The translations under genes were made by a program, and so were the position numbers. Under the pieces are notes generated by a model. That model was given only the letters and a program-made list of their open reading frames with translations, made no database searches and had not been told where the DNA came from. From Treponema sp. Marseille-Q4130 (GTDB taxonomy: Bacteria; Spirochaetota; Spirochaetia; Treponematales; Treponemataceae): a stretch of DNA of 64,000 nucleotides. How positions within the stretch are numbered: the stretch's first letter is position 1; each line of letters opens with the position of its first letter. The stretch is taken from positions 366,910-430,909 of the forward strand of contig NZ_JACSET010000001.1 in assembly GCF_014334325.1 (NCBI RefSeq), in the 5' to 3' direction. Below are positions 8,053 to 16,962 of the stretch, piece after piece.

Positions 8053-8895
8053 GTGAAAATCAAAAAGCTTGAGCAGACAATCGAATTTACGAGCGACGGC
8101 AGCCTCCGTTTCTTTTTTATCGGAACGGGAAGCGCCTTTGCAAAAAAGTATTTTCAAAACAACGTGCTTATCATAAAGGGCAAAGATCACCTGCTCGTTG
8201 ACTGCGGAGCCGTCTGCCCCTACGCGATGTACACCTATCATTCGTCCATCGCGTCCGTCAGAAATTTGCTCATCACGCATTCACACGCGGATCACATCGG
8301 CGGACTTGAAGAAGTGGCGCTCGTCGGGCGTTACACGACAAAGATCCGGCCGAAGATGGTCATTACCGACCACTATAAAAAAATTTTATGGAACCAATCG
8401 CTCAAGGGCGGCTGCGCATACGGTGAATACACCGACGGCGCTTTTATGACCTTTGAAGATTATTTCGATCAGATACGGCCGCGTCAAATCGCGCGACGCC
8501 CGCGTCCTCTTTACGAAGCGAATGTCGGATCCATCAACATCAAACTCTACCGCACTCATCACATCCCCGACAAAACAGGTTCGTGGCGCACATCGTTTTA
8601 TTCGGTCGGCGTCCTCATCGACGATCGCATCCTCTTCCCGGGCGACACACAGTTCGACAGAGAGCTCCTCGACTGGATGTGCGGCAACTACGATATCGAA
8701 TACATCTTCCACGATTGCCAATTTTTCCGCGGAGGAGTGCACGCGTATTACGAAGACTTAAAAACGCTTCCGGCGGATATGAAAAAGAAAATGTCGTTGT
8801 GCCACTACGGTGACAACGTCGATCAATACGACGCGAAAAAAGACGGCTTTGCGGGATTCACGCAGCGCGGCGTCTATTACGATTTCGGAACATAA
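8053..8895 (+). CDS. Metallo-beta-lactamase-fold hydrolase (RNase Z-like group)
   Basis: About 280 residues. HSHADHIGG supplies the HxHxDH zinc motif, LFPGDTQFD the bridging Asp, and LCHYGDN a late His ligand. The GTGSAF opening strand is typical of the RNase Z/Lactamase_B_2 branch, but tRNA 3' processing is not demonstrated, although a tRNA gene follows immediately. GTG 8053 is preferred because GAGGT lies 6 nt upstream (8043-8047) and the mapped -10 box excludes 8023; ATG 8041 has no ribosome site. Substrate unknown. Confidence 0.75.
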   Translation: MKIKKLEQTIEFTSDGSLRFFFIGTGSAFAKKYFQNNVLIIKGKDHLLVDCGAVCPYAMYTYHSSIASVRNLLITHSHADHIGGLEEVALVGRYTTKIRPKMVITDHYKKILWNQSLKGGCAYGEYTDGAFMTFEDYFDQIRPRQIARRPRPLYEANVGSINIKLYRTHHIPDKTGSWRTSFYSVGVLIDDRILFPGDTQFDRELLDWMCGNYDIEYIFHDCQFFRGGVHAYYEDLKTLPADMKKKMSLCHYGDNVDQYDAKKDGFAGFTQRGVYYDFGT

Positions 8896-8938
8896 TGCGT
8901 CCGGCTTGCCGCGCCCGCGCATAAAAAAAGTGTTGTTT

Positions 8939-9012
8939 GGTCCATTAGCTCACCTGGATAGAGCGATTGCCTCCTAAGCAATAGGTAACGCGTTCGAATC
9001 GCGTATGGGCCG
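8939..9012 (+). tRNA. tRNA-Arg (anticodon CCT)
   Basis: A full cloverleaf can be drawn. The acceptor stem is GGTCCAT/ATGGGCC (one G-T pair), the D stem GCTC/GAGC, and the anticodon stem ATTGC/GCAAT around loop CTCCTAA, giving anticodon CCT for AGG codons. The T stem is ACGCG/CGCGT with loop TTCGAAT. The discriminator is G. CCA is not encoded. Confidence 0.95.
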
Positions 9013-9275
9013 TAATTAATAATTATTAACTTTTCAAATCTCGAAACGGGGCGTTTCGGGCTTCGCCCGCCGGCACCTCTGCAATTCCGCTTTCGCTCCA
9101 GCCGCCTCGCTCGTATACTTCGCTTCGGCGGCCGCTTCGCGTTGCTCCGGCGCCTAACGCGTTCGCTTAAGTTCGCGCGCTCTTGCAGAAAGCATCTGCG
9201 CTTTGTGATATAGTTTGCGCTTCTCCCGACACATACGAAAATATCACGTGTCCCCGATATAGTTTTTTCAAAATA
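9013..9275. other. GC-rich non-coding stretch after tRNA-Arg
   Basis: No convincing gene. It starts with the AT-rich palindrome TTAATAATTATTAA (about 9017-9030), then a hairpin CGAAACG/CGTTTCG and CGGGCTTCGCCCG. A run of TTCGCT-like words follows, resembling degenerate intergenic repeat sequence. The TRAP promoter lies at its right end. Confidence 0.5.
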
Positions 9276-9304
9276 TTGACTTTTCCTATATATGTTTATA
9301 CAAT
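9276..9304 (+). promoter_or_regulatory. Promoter of the TRAP transporter genes
   Basis: TTGACT (9276-9281), 17 bp, TACAAT (9299-9304). The palindromic element at 9316-9357 would lie wholly within the transcribed leader. Confidence 0.7.
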
Positions 9305-9315
9305 CGACATCACAT

Positions 9316-9357
9316 TTTTAAAGTTACCTCTAAAAGCTGCAGTTTTTAGAGGTTCCC
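9316..9357 (+). repeat. Dispersed palindromic element, copy 2 (in TRAP leader)
   Basis: AAAGTTACCTCTAAAA, loop, TTTTTAGAGGTTCCC. It lies between the promoter and the ribosome site (AGGA, about 9369) of the permease gene, in the same orientation relative to its gene as copies 3 and 4. Confidence 0.8.
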
Positions 9358-9379
9358 TATAAACTTTTAGGAAGCCCCT

Positions 9380-11344
9380 ATGCCGAAACCGACCGAAGCT
9401 GCCCTTGCGCAAAAATTGCTTGAAGACACGGACACCGATTCCCGTACCAGAGTGTATACCGGTCCGACGGAAAAGGTCATTTCGGTTTTGCTCTGCGTTT
9501 GGGTCGTCTTTCAGCTCTATTTCAATACCGTCGGCGTGATGAGCGCCGTAAACCTGCGCGCATTTCACAGTATCTTTTTGCTTTTGTTCGCGTTTTTATT
9601 GTATCCCGCTACGAAAAAAGAAAACAGAAAGCGCCGCTTTCCGCCCGTCGTCGATCTGTTTTTCATCGCGGTCGCGGTTTTTGCCTTCGGCTATTTTATA
9701 CTTCACTATACGGCGGTCGCTCGGGGCGGCGGCCGCGTTACGCCTTTTCAAATCGCCGTTGCCGCTCTTGCGCTCGCAGTTGTTTTTGAAGCCGCCCGCC
9801 GCACATCGGGCAATCTCGCCTTTCTTGCGGCGCTCTTCCTTGCATATAATTTTTTCGGAGCATTTATTCCTGGACAGCTCGGACACAACGGCTTTACAAT
9901 AAAGCGCGTACTCGTTACGCAGTTTTGGGGCACTCAGGGAATCTTGGGCATCGGAGTCGGTGTGTCTGCGACGTATATTTTTTTATTCGTCGTCTTCGGC
10001 TCTTTTTTAAAGCACAGCGGCTTTTCAAAATTCATCAACGATTTTTCTTTGACGCTCGTCGGGCGTACGCCGGGAGGGCCTGCAAAAGTCGCAGTCTTAG
10101 CTTCCGCCCTCATGGGCATGATAAACGGATCGGCCGTCGCAAACGTCGCAACGACCGGTACGATCACGATCCCGCTTATGAAGCGGACGGGCTACAAAAA
10201 AGAATTCGCCGCTGCGGTCGAAGCGACGGCGAGTACCGGCGGTCAATTCTGTCCTCCGATCATGGGCGCCGTCGGCTTTGTCATGGCGGAATTTTTAAAC
10301 ATAAGCTATACGACAGTCATGCTCGCAGCGATCGTACCCGCGTTTTTGTATTACTTGGGGATTCTGCTTGCCGTTCATTTTGAAGCGAAGCGCATGGGTC
10401 TTCCCGGCCTTTCCAAAGAGAATATCCCCGATGCCGTAAAAGTGCTGAAAGAGCAGGGGCATCTCGTGCTCCCGCTAGTGTTGCTTATCGCGATGATGGC
10501 GAAAGGATTTACGCCGCTTCTTTCGGCAGTTGCAGCGATTTTCGCCGCCGTCGGCGCGAGCTGGCTCCGTAAAGATACGCGTATGACAGGCGATAAAATA
10601 ATCGTCGCCTGCGTCGAAGGCGCGAAAGGTGCCGTCGGTGTCGGCGTATCCTGTGTTATCATCGGCGTCATTATCGGGACTGTGACCCTCACGAGCCTCG
10701 GCCTAAACATGGGCTACGTGATTTTAAACGTAGTGCCGAACAAGAGCATCTATTTAACGGGACTCCTCGTCATGGTTATGTCGACGATATTGGGGATGGG
10801 TGTTCCGGGCGTGGCGGCCTACGTCATCGTGCAGGCTGTCGCCGTTCCCGTTTTAATAAAGACAGGCGTGCTCCCGATAGCGGCGCACTTGTTTTGCCTC
10901 ATCTACGCATGTCTTTCGAATATTACGCCGCCGGTCGCGATCAGCTGCTATGTCGCAGCCGGCATCGCAGGTTCGGATCAGCTTAAAACGGGACTGCTTG
11001 CCGTGCGGATAGGACTCGTCGGATTTTTGATCCCGTTTTTCTTTTTGGCAAATCCGGTGCTGCTTATCGGAAGCGGAAGCGCTCCTCTTGCGATGAGCCT
11101 CTGGTCGATGTTTACGGCATCGGTCGGCACGGTCACGCTTGTCGCGGGTCTTGAAGGATGGCTTTTGCGACGCGCATCCCTTTTCGAACGCGCAGCTCTT
11201 ATCGCGATTGCGCCTCTTTTGCTCTATGCGGGCGTCGCTTCCGATGCGATCGGCTTTGCGCTCCTCGCTGCGGTGAGCATTTATCAATACGTAAAAAACC
11301 GAGTGCCGGCGAAAAAGATTTCCGATTCGGAAGAGCGTTCATAA
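9380..11344 (+). CDS. TRAP transporter fused permease (DctQ-DctM, TAXI type)
   Basis: A 654-residue inner-membrane protein with many hydrophobic segments. Residues about 30-150 form the small four-helix (DctQ-like) part, and the remainder is the large DctM-like ion/substrate translocation domain. Family motifs include ALMGMINGSAVANVATTG, TASTGGQFCPPIMGAV, GMGVPGVAAYVIV and NITPPVAISCY. Such fused permeases work with TAXI-type binding proteins in sodium- or proton-driven uptake of organic acids such as glutamate or C4-dicarboxylates; the substrate here is unknown. The partner binding lipoprotein is the next gene on the same strand, separated by an unusually long, hairpin-rich 484-bp gap. Confidence 0.93.
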   Translation: MPKPTEAALAQKLLEDTDTDSRTRVYTGPTEKVISVLLCVWVVFQLYFNTVGVMSAVNLRAFHSIFLLLFAFLLYPATKKENRKRRFPPVVDLFFIAVAVFAFGYFILHYTAVARGGGRVTPFQIAVAALALAVVFEAARRTSGNLAFLAALFLAYNFFGAFIPGQLGHNGFTIKRVLVTQFWGTQGILGIGVGVSATYIFLFVVFGSFLKHSGFSKFINDFSLTLVGRTPGGPAKVAVLASALMGMINGSAVANVATTGTITIPLMKRTGYKKEFAAAVEATASTGGQFCPPIMGAVGFVMAEFLNISYTTVMLAAIVPAFLYYLGILLAVHFEAKRMGLPGLSKENIPDAVKVLKEQGHLVLPLVLLIAMMAKGFTPLLSAVAAIFAAVGASWLRKDTRMTGDKIIVACVEGAKGAVGVGVSCVIIGVIIGTVTLTSLGLNMGYVILNVVPNKSIYLTGLLVMVMSTILGMGVPGVAAYVIVQAVAVPVLIKTGVLPIAAHLFCLIYACLSNITPPVAISCYVAAGIAGSDQLKTGLLAVRIGLVGFLIPFFFLANPVLLIGSGSAPLAMSLWSMFTASVGTVTLVAGLEGWLLRRASLFERAALIAIAPLLLYAGVASDAIGFALLAAVSIYQYVKNRVPAKKISDSEERS

Positions 11345-11828
11345 GCGGGGGCTCAAGAATACGGTTACGCGATAAAATATCCGTTAATAATTATTAATGC
11401 CGGTGCGATGCTTATTTTTGTTCTGGGAAAACGCACGGTTGATTTTTTGAAAACGGAAGTTTTAATAAAGACTGCTTCTAAAAGCTCTGTCGGTTTTTAG
11501 AGGTTTGCATAAGTTTTATAGGGGTACGATAAAAAGCGTCGTCTGAAATATCGCCGTCGCTAAAGTCCGGAGACGAAAAACGCTGAAGCGTTTTTCTATA
11601 TATGAGAGACACTCGCGATTTCTGTGCATTGCTCGAAATCGCAGCGTTCTTATCTCGAGTTTGCTTGGATGTTTGCAGTAGCCGTGTATACGTATCGTTC
11701 CGATAAAAATCGCATGAGCACGATACACTGTATTTGCAAACTCGACTATTGAACGTGTGCGCGTTTGCGCACGGCTAAAAACTTTTTCGAAAGTTGAAAC
11801 TTTCTGCAAAAGTTTTTATGGGAGAAAT
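11345..11828. other. Hairpin-rich intergenic region between TRAP permease and binding protein
   Basis: No gene is seen. In order: TTAATAATTATTAA near 11385; a degenerate copy of the CCTCTAAAA palindrome (about 11474-11506); a perfect AAAAACGCT/AGCGTTTTT hairpin (11576-11595); GCGATTTC/GAAATCGC (11615-11642); GTATCGT/ACGATAC (11692-11726); GTGCGC-GTTT-GCGCAC (11757-11772); and a 41-nt hairpin (11777-11817) with nested stems AAAAACTTTT/AAAAGTTTTT and GAAAGTT/AACTTTC. The last abuts the ribosome site of the binding-protein gene. The arrangement could attenuate or stabilise transcripts so that the two TRAP genes are expressed at different levels. Confidence 0.6.
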
Positions 11829-12815
11829 ATGAAAAACGTATCTATGAAGATCGGTTTTGCCGCGGTTTTTGCGGCTGCCGTACTTGCAGGCTGCAGCGGA
11901 AAAAAAGCTGCGCCGGGCGGACACGAAAAAGTGACGATTAAATTTCCGACGGCATCCGCTTCGGGCGCGCTCTATGCGGTAGGAGCCGCGATCACGAATG
12001 TGTGGGACACGAAAATCGATTTTGTGAGTGCGTCGAGTCAAGCGTCGAACGGCGGCATCGACAACCTCAATCAAATCGCCGACGGAGAGTCGCAAGTGTC
12101 GATCGCGGTGAGCTCGAACTGCTTTCAAAGCTATAAGGGTACCGACAGCTTTGAAGGCGCTGCGAATAAAAATCTCCGTATCATAGCGGGGTTGTATTTT
12201 AATCCGAACCAGGTCGTCGTTACAAAAAAGTCCGGCATCGCATCTCTTTCGGGCATCAAAGGTAAACGCTTTGCCGTCGCCGCTGCGGGATCGAGCGTTG
12301 AAGGTGAGTGCAAAAATCACTTTACCGCAGCGGGCTTGAATTATCCGTCCGACATTCAAACCGAATACATCGCGTTCGGAGATGCTGCCGACATGCTCCA
12401 AAACGGTACGCTCGACGGCGCATGGATTATGAGCGGCATTCCCGCAGCCGCCGTTTCGCAAGCCTGTTCGTCCGGGTGTACGCTCGTTTCGATCGGAGAC
12501 GATATCCTCGAAAAGCTTCGTTCATCCTATCCGTGGTATGCGCGCTATACGATTCCCGCGGGAACCTATCCCGGACAAAACGCTGACGTCGGAACGACGG
12601 CTATTAAAATGCTGATGTTTTGCAATTCGACGCTCGACGATGAAACGGTATATATGCTCACGAAAACCTTTTGGGAAAACGTCGACGAACTCGGAAACGC
12701 GCAGCGCAATTTAAAAGGATTGAAGGCGCAGGATGCGGTAAAGGATATTGCAGGCTTGCCGCTGCATGAAGGCGCGAAGCACTATTACCGCGAAATCGGC
12801 GTTTCGCTCGATTGA
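11829..12815 (+). CDS. TAXI-family TRAP solute-binding lipoprotein
   Basis: 328 residues. The signal peptide ends in lipobox LAGC (Cys near 22), so the protein is probably lipid-anchored outside the inner membrane. The mature part has TAXI features: FPTASASGALYAVGAAI, a GGIDNLNQI segment, KGKRFAVAAAGSSVE and a C-terminal domain around LPLHEGAKHYYRE, consistent with a periplasmic-binding-protein type II fold. It captures the substrate for the fused permease encoded upstream. ATG 11829 follows GGGAGAA; further upstream in-frame codons fall inside the hairpin 11777-11817 and have no signal peptide. Confidence 0.92.
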   Translation: MKNVSMKIGFAAVFAAAVLAGCSGKKAAPGGHEKVTIKFPTASASGALYAVGAAITNVWDTKIDFVSASSQASNGGIDNLNQIADGESQVSIAVSSNCFQSYKGTDSFEGAANKNLRIIAGLYFNPNQVVVTKKSGIASLSGIKGKRFAVAAAGSSVEGECKNHFTAAGLNYPSDIQTEYIAFGDAADMLQNGTLDGAWIMSGIPAAAVSQACSSGCTLVSIGDDILEKLRSSYPWYARYTIPAGTYPGQNADVGTTAIKMLMFCNSTLDDETVYMLTKTFWENVDELGNAQRNLKGLKAQDAVKDIAGLPLHEGAKHYYREIGVSLD

Positions 12816-13066
12816 CGGACCTCATCCGATCTCTGTCGAAATTTTACGCCGCGTGGTATGGCAACGCTGTGATTTGCGCTTGCGGTGCGGCAGGGATTGA
12901 AGGGACGGCGAAGCCGTTCCGACGCGAGCGATGCGAGCGGCGGAATGAAGCCTAAGGGCGGAATCCCGAAAAGCCCGGTTTTTGCGACGCAGGCGCAAAA
13001 AGCCGCCCTGAAGATATTTAATAAATTTGATATGAAATTTAATAATTGTTAAGAGGATGAACGGAT
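12816..13066. other. Intergenic sequence with GC-rich repeat-like block
   Basis: No gene. Around 12885-12985 there are several short inverted repeats (GACGGCGAAGCCGTTCC, GCGAGCGATGCGAGCGG, AAGGGCGGAATCCC, GCGACGCAGGCGC), resembling a degenerate dispersed intergenic repeat. It is followed by an AT-rich promoter-like stretch containing TTAATAATT (about 13040) and the AGAGG ribosome site of the flavodoxin gene. Confidence 0.4.
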
Positions 13067-13546
13067 ATGGCGAAAAAATTGGTTGCGTTTTTCAGCGTAA
13101 CGGGTAAAACTTCTTATGCGGCGCACATGCTCGCAGAGGCTTCGGGCGCGGATCTGTATGAGATCAAGCCTGTAAAGCCGTATACGAGAGCGGATTTGGA
13201 TTGGATGGATAAACGATCGCGAACGAGCAGAGAAATGTCCGATCCGTCGTTTCGGCCCGAGATCGCGGGTGGAGATGCGCATATTTCCGATTACGATGTG
13301 ATCTTTATCGGTTTTCCCGTTTGGTGGTCGATTGCGCCGTCGATTATCAATACCTTTGTCGAGAGCTATAATTTCAGCGGCAAAAAGATCGTGCTGTTCG
13401 CGACGGCCGGCGGAAGCGGTTTCGGTTTCGATAAAGCGATTTCGAATTTGCAGAAAAGCGCACCGAAAGCGAAGATCATTGGGAGCAAAGTGCTGAACGG
13501 CGAACAGGATCCCGCATCTCTTTCCGAGTGGGCGGAGAAGTTTTGA
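13067..13546 (+). CDS. Flavodoxin-family protein
   Basis: 159 residues. It begins with a flavodoxin first strand and an FMN phosphate loop of the modified type (FFSVTGKTSYAAHML), and continues with the middle strand DVIFIGFPVWWSIAP (the aromatic W that stacks on FMN) and LFATAGGSGFGFDKAI. This pattern fits the Flavodoxin_4 group found in anaerobes and often annotated as flavodoxin or NADPH-quinone-like electron carriers. It would act in cytoplasmic electron transfer. It heads a three-gene cluster with a DUF4491 membrane protein and an AraC regulator on the same strand. Confidence 0.85.
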   Translation: MAKKLVAFFSVTGKTSYAAHMLAEASGADLYEIKPVKPYTRADLDWMDKRSRTSREMSDPSFRPEIAGGDAHISDYDVIFIGFPVWWSIAPSIINTFVESYNFSGKKIVLFATAGGSGFGFDKAISNLQKSAPKAKIIGSKVLNGEQDPASLSEWAEKF

Positions 13547-13646
13547 TTTTGGAAGTACAAAGGAACATGGAAAATTTTCCGGAAACGGCGGCGAACATAA
13601 AACGGCAGGGGGACGATTGCGTCCGTTGCTGCGTGCGGGGCGCAAC

Positions 13647-13940
13647 ATGAACATCGAAGCGATTATTATCGGTGTTGCGTCTCTTGCCGTTATCGGGCTG
13701 TTTCATCCGATCGTTATAAAATGCGAATATTATTTTTCCTCTAAAGTGTGGCCGATTTTCCTCATCGCGGGTCTCGCGTTTTTGGCGGTGGCGCTCTTTT
13801 CCGACGGTATCGCCGCATACGTTTCGGCTCTTATTGGTACGGCTTGCTTATGGAGCATCGTGGAATTGAAGGAACAGGAAAAGCGTGTCAAGCGGGGCTG
13901 GTTTCCGAAAAATCCCAAACGAAAAGACGGCGCCGAATGA
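13647..13940 (+). CDS. DUF4491 small membrane protein
   Basis: 97 residues from ATG 13647. The opening NIEAIIIGVASLAVIGLFHPIVIKCEYYFS-type sequence is characteristic of DUF4491. Three hydrophobic segments (about 4-22, 34-52 and 55-72) are followed by a basic tail (KRVKRGWFPKNPKRK) expected to stay in the cytoplasm. Function unknown. In-frame codons upstream to 13617 are arginine-rich and unlike the family. It lies 100 bp after the flavodoxin gene and 21 bp before the AraC gene, probably the same transcript. Confidence 0.75.
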   Translation: MNIEAIIIGVASLAVIGLFHPIVIKCEYYFSSKVWPIFLIAGLAFLAVALFSDGIAAYVSALIGTACLWSIVELKEQEKRVKRGWFPKNPKRKDGAE

Positions 13941-13961
13941 GGAAGCGGCGCCGCGAACGGT

Positions 13962-14738
13962 ATGATATATAAAGACGATCGCATTGTCTTTCGGGCGCGA
14001 TACGACGATCCGCAAGCGCACAAACATTTTGCAAAGCACGTTCTCATTTCGGCACGACCTTTTACCTGTACGGCGGAAAAGGAGAGTGAAAGTCTGTGTT
14101 CGGTCGTCATTCAATCGAACGTCATGCACTGTGTTCGGCGAAACAAGGATGCGCCTATGGCGGTGTTTTTGATCGATACGACGTCCGAGCTTTCACGGAT
14201 AATCGACGATGAACTGCTTAAAGGAAAAAACTTCGGTGCGCTTCCGATCAAAATCGAAAAGCATCTTGTACGTATGCTTGAGGACGGGGAGTCCTTGGAA
14301 GCCGTAGATGAATATCTTGTCGGCACTCTCGCCGGGCATGCAAAGCAAAAAAAGCGGAAGGCGAACGGTACATCCGTATTCGGCGATATGTGCAAGAGCG
14401 AGGGAGAGCGGAATATGGACTGCCGTATTGCCGAAGCGATCCGTCTTATAGAACAATGCGAAAGTATCGAAAGCGACGCATACGATACGATCCCTCGGAC
14501 GCTGTGTTTGAGCAAAAGCCGATTTTTACATTTGTTTAAAGAAGAAGTCGGCATCGATTTTAAAAACTATCTTCTCTTAAAAAAACTCGAAAAAACCTGC
14601 CGCTGCGTTATCGAAAAAGGCACGAGCATAACGGACGCCGCAATCCTTGCAGGCTTTTCAAGTTCTTCGCATTTTGCAACCGCCTGTAAAAAATACTGCG
14701 GCATATCGTTTACGGACTTTCTCAAAAGCGGAAGCTGA
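13962..14738 (+). CDS. AraC-family transcriptional regulator
   Basis: 258 residues. The C-terminal 100 residues form the double helix-turn-helix: SKSRFLHLFKEEVGIDFKNYLLLKKLEK for the first motif, then SITDAAILAGFSSSSHFATACKKYCGISFTDF for the second, a classic AraC signature. The N-terminal 150 residues carry an AraC ligand-binding-like region with RYDDPQAHKHFAKHVL resembling a cupin strand with histidines. It probably regulates its own cluster (flavodoxin, DUF4491) or the alpha/beta hydrolase that follows 210 bp later; the ligand is unknown. Confidence 0.88.
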   Translation: MIYKDDRIVFRARYDDPQAHKHFAKHVLISARPFTCTAEKESESLCSVVIQSNVMHCVRRNKDAPMAVFLIDTTSELSRIIDDELLKGKNFGALPIKIEKHLVRMLEDGESLEAVDEYLVGTLAGHAKQKKRKANGTSVFGDMCKSEGERNMDCRIAEAIRLIEQCESIESDAYDTIPRTLCLSKSRFLHLFKEEVGIDFKNYLLLKKLEKTCRCVIEKGTSITDAAILAGFSSSSHFATACKKYCGISFTDFLKSGS

Positions 14739-14947
14739 TACCGGCAACATCGCTTAAAAAAATCTTGCCGAAATTCTTTGCGCGCTCTAAATTACTTCAC
14801 TTCGACGAAAAAAAATCGGGGGTTGAAAAACAGCGTCCTGATGGAAGTATTTTCCGATTCGATCCGTTATTGTGTAATAAATCGTACGTTGTCACTCGCT
14901 TGAAACTTTAGGGCAGGTTTCTATAAAAATATTTATTTGGAGGAATT

Positions 14948-16120
14948 ATGATTCAATTTAAAGTCGGTTTATATAATTTAAACGACAATGCAAATTATAA
15001 TTTTCAGCTTAATAGGCTTATCAACTGGGACGGAGGCGACTTGGACGAAACGGCCGCCGTGTCGCGCGGCATTCGCACGCACGACCACTGGAAACATACG
15101 CTCATCCGCTTGGGAGACAATGCGCTCAAAGAAAGCAGGACTGAAAACGCGATCGCTTATTACCGCATGAGCGAGTTTTTTATGGCGGACGGCGACGGTG
15201 ACAAGCTTGCGTATTATAAAAAAGCCGCCGATCTATTTTACACGTACTATGCCGATTATTTTTCATCGGGCACGGTTGAACGCTTCGACGTTCCGTTCGG
15301 TTCGATCCGTCTTCCGGTTATGTACACAAAAGCCGGCATGAGCGCTTCGCATAAAACTCCGAAAGGGACGATACTTTTGCACGGCGGAAACGACAGTTAT
15401 TTTGAAGAGCTGTTTTTTCCTATGCTGTATTTTGCCGAAAACGGTTACGATGTGTATCTTTTTGAAGGGCCGGGACAGGGCGGCGTTTTGCGTGTGCAGG
15501 GAGCAACTTTTACGCACGAATGGGAAAAACCGGTTACGGCGATCATCGATCATTTCGATTTGGACGACCTTGTTATCGTCGGCGCTTCCTTGGGAGGGAT
15601 GCTTGCGCCCAGAGCCGCCGCATTTGAAAAACGCATTAAGCAGGTTATCGCATGGTCGGTGTTTCCGAATTTTTTACACGTAGCCCTCTCTGATTTACCC
15701 GATGCGGCGCAGAACTTTTTCAAAACGCTGCTGCGTCTTCGCTTAAAAGGCATTATAAACGCCGTGTTGTACGGGCAAGTAAAAAAAGATCCCGCTTTCC
15801 AATGGGCGCTCAATCACGGCATGCACGCATACGGCGCAAAAAGCCCGTACGAATGGATGCAAAAAATGAACGATTTTCAAATGCTCGATATTGCGGATAA
15901 AATCGATCAGGACGTGTTGATTTTGCAAGGCGCAAAAGATCACTTTATCGATTGGCATTTATACCGAGAAGAAATCGATGCGCTCACCGGTGCAAAATCG
16001 GTAACGTTCAGACTGTTTACCGACAAAGAAGCGGCGTCGAACCACTGTCAATGCGGAAACAGCCGCCTCGTGCTGGACACTATGCTGGGCTGGCTGGAAA
16101 CCGTACGCACATCAGGATGA
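14948..16120 (+). CDS. Alpha/beta hydrolase (FrsA/DHPON hydrolase-like)
   Basis: 390 residues. An N-terminal helical part (about 1-110) precedes a canonical alpha/beta hydrolase core: GTILLHGGNDSY (oxyanion region), YLFEGPGQGG, nucleophile elbow GASLGG with the catalytic Ser, acid region VLILQGAKDHFIDW and a late His in SNHCQCG. The N-terminal helical domain plus the GPGQGG motif resembles FrsA and 2,6-dihydroxypseudooxynicotine hydrolase, which cleave esters or C-C bonds; the substrate is unknown. GGAGGAATT gives a clear start. No signal peptide, so cytoplasmic. A strong terminator follows. Confidence 0.85.
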   Translation: MIQFKVGLYNLNDNANYNFQLNRLINWDGGDLDETAAVSRGIRTHDHWKHTLIRLGDNALKESRTENAIAYYRMSEFFMADGDGDKLAYYKKAADLFYTYYADYFSSGTVERFDVPFGSIRLPVMYTKAGMSASHKTPKGTILLHGGNDSYFEELFFPMLYFAENGYDVYLFEGPGQGGVLRVQGATFTHEWEKPVTAIIDHFDLDDLVIVGASLGGMLAPRAAAFEKRIKQVIAWSVFPNFLHVALSDLPDAAQNFFKTLLRLRLKGIINAVLYGQVKKDPAFQWALNHGMHAYGAKSPYEWMQKMNDFQMLDIADKIDQDVLILQGAKDHFIDWHLYREEIDALTGAKSVTFRLFTDKEAASNHCQCGNSRLVLDTMLGWLETVRTSG

Positions 16121-16151
16121 GTCTGTTCCGCCTGCATGATCGTCCGTAAGG

Positions 16152-16190
16152 CGCCGATCGATTCCTTTGCGGACCGATCGGCGTTTTTTT
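16152..16190 (+). terminator. Terminator after the alpha/beta hydrolase
   Basis: A perfect 9-bp stem CGCCGATCG/CGATCGGCG with a 14-nt loop and seven T residues. Confidence 0.9.
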
Positions 16191-16224
16191 GCGTGAAAAC
16201 GGAATCCGTGTTTTTGAATCGCCT

Positions 16225-16899
16225 CTATTTTCCCTGTGACTTCGTTTTGTTCAGCACGAAGTGATTTTTTCGAAAGGTGATGAGACCGTCATTTTGCATT
16301 TTTCCGAGTTCTTTCGAAAGAGCCGTCCGTTCGAGGTTGAGGTAGTCGGCGAGCTGCTGTCGGTCGAAGGGAATGTCGAATTCGGTGCTTTTCTTTTTCA
16401 GCGAAATGAAATTCAGATACGACAGGAGTTTTGCGCGGCTCGTTTTGCGCGCGGTGTGAAAGCTCCGCTCCGACAGCGCGATATTTTTGCGGACGGAGAT
16501 CGCAAGGAGATTCGATAAAAGTTTTACGAGCCACGGCTCTCCCTGTGCCGGTAAGTTTTTGACCGCTCCGATTTTAAAAAATACGATGCGGCTGTCTTCG
16601 TTCGCGCATGCATCGACGAGGAGAACGGTGTTTTCCAAAAGCGCGTAAGTTTCGCCGAAAAACTGTCCTTTGCCGATATAGCCGAGTATCGTGCGATTGC
16701 CCCACAGATCGTTGTTTTCGATGATGACGCTGCCCGAAAGCACCATGCCCATCGTATCGGTCGTGTTTCCCGCATGGAAGATGATTTCGCCTTTTTTATA
16801 TACGCGTTCGCACACGCCGAGCGATGCCGCCGCGCGTTTTATTTCTTTTTCATCCATGCCGTTGAAGATTTTCAGCGAACGAAGCATCGCCGTATCCAC
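16225..16899 (-). CDS. Crp/Fnr-family regulator, divergent from hcp
   Basis: 224 residues from GTG 16899, chosen because AGGAGG lies 6 nt upstream on this strand; the longer in-frame extension to 16962 has no ribosome site and overlaps the putative operator. The N-terminal cyclic-nucleotide-binding-like domain (EIIFHAGNTTDTMGMVLSG) has no FNR cysteine cluster. The C-terminal winged helix (QQLADYLNLERTALSKELGKMQNDGLI) has Thr where CRP has the DNA-contacting Glu. Position next to hcp suggests an HcpR-type sensor of nitrosative stress, which in other anaerobes activates hcp; this is inference. Confidence 0.85.
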   Translation of the reverse strand: MDTAMLRSLKIFNGMDEKEIKRAAASLGVCERVYKKGEIIFHAGNTTDTMGMVLSGSVIIENNDLWGNRTILGYIGKGQFFGETYALLENTVLLVDACANEDSRIVFFKIGAVKNLPAQGEPWLVKLLSNLLAISVRKNIALSERSFHTARKTSRAKLLSYLNFISLKKKSTEFDIPFDRQQLADYLNLERTALSKELGKMQNDGLITFRKNHFVLNKTKSQGK

Positions 16900-16948
16900 T
16901 TGCGCCTCCTTGCGCCGCCCTGCCCGATAAAATCGATATGAAGTCGAC

Positions 16949-16962
16949 GTGGTTTTTACCAC
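16949..16962. promoter_or_regulatory. Candidate operator in the regulator-hcp intergenic region
   Basis: A perfect 5-4-5 inverted repeat GTGGT-TTTT-ACCAC, the same half-site spacing as FNR/HcpR boxes but with different half-sites. A second palindrome, AAACGC-AA-GCGTTT, lies nearer hcp (about 17000-17013). Confidence 0.5.

Noticed and set aside
9316-9357. Simple transcription terminator or riboswitch in the TRAP leader.
   Set aside because: The same sequence with identical flanks recurs in front of unrelated genes and after rpmB, so a dispersed element explains it better; no aptamer-like core.
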